This document shows, one piece after another, positions 5,975 through 6,805 of a stretch of 6,805 nucleotides of DNA. A model generated the notes under the pieces. That model was not told the origin of the DNA. It saw only the letters and a program-made list of their open reading frames with translations, and searched no databases. The stretch's first letter is position 1, and each line of letters opens with the position of its first letter. Source of the stretch: an uncultured Actinomycetes bacterium (GTDB lineage Bacteria > Actinomycetota > Acidimicrobiia > Acidimicrobiales > Microtrichaceae); NCBI GenBank assembly GCA_903953195.1, contig CAJBIS010000165.1, positions 1-6,805 of the forward strand, written 5' to 3'. A program made the translations under genes and the position numbers.

Positions 5975-6718
5975 GTGCAATCTGTGGTCGTGACTCTCAG
6001 CGTCCTGATCCCCGCCCGCAACGAGGCCGAGACCGTCGCCGGCGTCGTGCGACACGCGTTCGACGCCGGCGCCGACCAGGTGATCGTCGTCGACAGCGCC
6101 TCACGCGACGACACCGCCGCGCTCGCCCGAGCCGCAGGTGCCGACGTCGCCGACTCCGACGCGCTCGCCCCGGAACTCGGGCCGTCCGTCGGCAAGGGCG
6201 ACGCGCTGTGGCGCGCACTCCCGCTCACCACCGGGACCACCGTCGCGTTCCTCGACGGTGACCTGACCGTGTTCGACGACCTGCTCCCCCGTCTGGCCGC
6301 GCCCCTCGACGAACCGGGCACCGTGTTCTCCAAGGCCGACATCCGCCGACTCGACGGAGAGGGCCACCGCCGATTCGGTCGCGTCTCGCAGTTCACGGCA
6401 CGCCCGATGCTGTCCCTGCTGTTCCCCGAGGTCGCCGACATCACCGAGCCGCTGTCGGGCCAGATCGCCGCGTCACGCTCGCTGCTGATGAGCCTCCCGT
6501 TCGAGGCCGACTACGGGCTCGAGGTCGGAATGCTGCTCGACGTGTGCGAACGGCACGGCCGAACGGCGATCGCACACCCCGACTGCGGTCGGCTCGTCCA
6601 CGGGGTCCAGAGCGACGGCGACCTCGAGGCGATGGCCCGGGTGGTCGCCCGCACCATCCTCGATCGCGCCGGCGTCCGCAGCACCGAGCACACCGTGCGT
6701 CCGGCGCACGAGTCGTAG
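5975..6718 (+). CDS. Short glycosyltransferase resembling glucosyl-3-phosphoglycerate synthase (GpgS)
   Basis: This 247-residue, GT-A-fold glycosyltransferase is divergent from the minus-strand block. Visible marks are LSVLIPARNEAETV (8-21), VVDSASRDDT (38-47), GKGDALWRAL (73-82), the metal/nucleotide-sugar motif FLDGD (Asp94, Asp96), EPLSGQIAASRSLL (158-171) and DYGLEVGMLLD (179-189). The GKG-ALWR, PLSG and YG-E-G-L-D blocks are those of GpgS, which joins glucose from a nucleotide sugar to 3-phosphoglycerate on the way to glucosylglycerate or methylglucose lipopolysaccharides. His209 in RLVHGVQ sits where GpgS has a metal-binding histidine (alignment from memory). It is much shorter than mycobacterial GpgS (over 300 residues), mainly at the N-terminus, so acceptor specificity is uncertain. 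The start is ambiguous: GTG at 5975 (AGGA four bases upstream), 5984 or 5990 are all in frame. Its last codons are part of the first copy of a tandem repeat. Confidence 0.85.
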   Translation: MQSVVVTLSVLIPARNEAETVAGVVRHAFDAGADQVIVVDSASRDDTAALARAAGADVADSDALAPELGPSVGKGDALWRALPLTTGTTVAFLDGDLTVFDDLLPRLAAPLDEPGTVFSKADIRRLDGEGHRRFGRVSQFTARPMLSLLFPEVADITEPLSGQIAASRSLLMSLPFEADYGLEVGMLLDVCERHGRTAIAHPDCGRLVHGVQSDGDLEAMARVVARTILDRAGVRSTEHTVRPAHES

Positions 6719-6768
6719 CGCTGCGCCCGGCGCACGAGTCGTCGCAGTGCGTCCGGCGCACGAGTCGT
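6695..6768. repeat. Three-copy tandem hairpin repeat, 26-bp period
   Basis: A 22-bp unit occurs at 6695-6716, 6721-6742 and 6747-6768, separated by 4-bp spacers. Copies one and three are identical and copy two differs at two bases. Each unit holds an inverted repeat; GTGCGTCCGGCGCAC in copies one and three gives a 5-bp stem with a 5-base loop. Copy one encodes the last residues of the glycosyltransferase (VRPAHES) and runs into the bases just before its stop. The region follows that gene and may face a convergent gene, so a role in transcript ending is possible, but no U-tract follows. It could also be a local duplication. Confidence 0.8.
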
Positions 6769-6773
6769 GACCG

Positions 6774-6805
6774 TCAGTCCGTGTCGGGCTCGACGCGGAC
6801 GTGAC
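6774..6805 (-). CDS. Possible 3' end of a convergent minus-strand gene (partial)
   Basis: Reading the minus strand from the right edge, one frame ends in HVRVEPDTD followed by TGA at 6776-6774. Every complete codon ends in G or C, as in the real genes here, and the acidic tail followed by a repeat-bearing convergent gap looks like a gene end. Only ten complete codons are visible, so this is a guess from codon pattern and placement; no product can be named. Confidence 0.25.
   Translation of the reverse strand, partial: HVRVEPDTD

Overview
The window comes from a high-GC bacterium, most likely an actinobacterium: codon third positions are almost all G or C, GTG, TTG and apparently CTG are used as starts, groEL carries HrcA/CIRCE operators, and there are a CysO-like sulfur carrier and a GpgS-like glycosyltransferase, both best known from actinobacteria. 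The genus cannot be fixed from the sequence. Genes fill nearly all of it, and no gene-free stretch exceeds 100 bases. I see no insertion sequence, CRISPR array, tRNA or rRNA.

Positions 1-5906 hold a block of five minus-strand genes, read right to left. First is a 90-residue MoaD/ThiS-fold, CysO-like sulfur carrier (5906-5634). An 88-bp gap follows with two tandem CIRCE operators, then groEL (5545-3920). groEL is followed without a gap by a TauE/SafE-family permease (3923-3030), whose only plausible start is a CTG overlapping the groEL stop as CTGA. Next comes fdhD (3006-2149). Last is a large molybdopterin oxidoreductase of the FdhF/YdeP formate dehydrogenase-like family, which starts at a TTG overlapping fdhD by 8 bp and runs off the left edge (2156-1). 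This last gene is the largest object in the window and is easy to miss because it has no stop inside it.

At the right end, a divergent plus-strand gene (about 5975-6718) encodes a short retaining glycosyltransferase resembling glucosyl-3-phosphoglycerate synthase. Its last codons lie in the first of three copies of a 26-bp-period hairpin repeat (6695-6768). The last 32 bases may hold the 3' end of a convergent minus-strand gene.

The spacing from groEL to fdhF (4-bp overlap, 23-bp gap, 8-bp overlap) suggests one transcript. A chaperonin promoter with two HrcA operators may therefore also drive an anion/sulfite permease, the FdhD sulfurtransferase and its molybdoenzyme. The gene just upstream is a sulfur carrier, so sulfur handling recurs through the block. 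The arrangement is seen directly; the shared regulation and shared function are inference.
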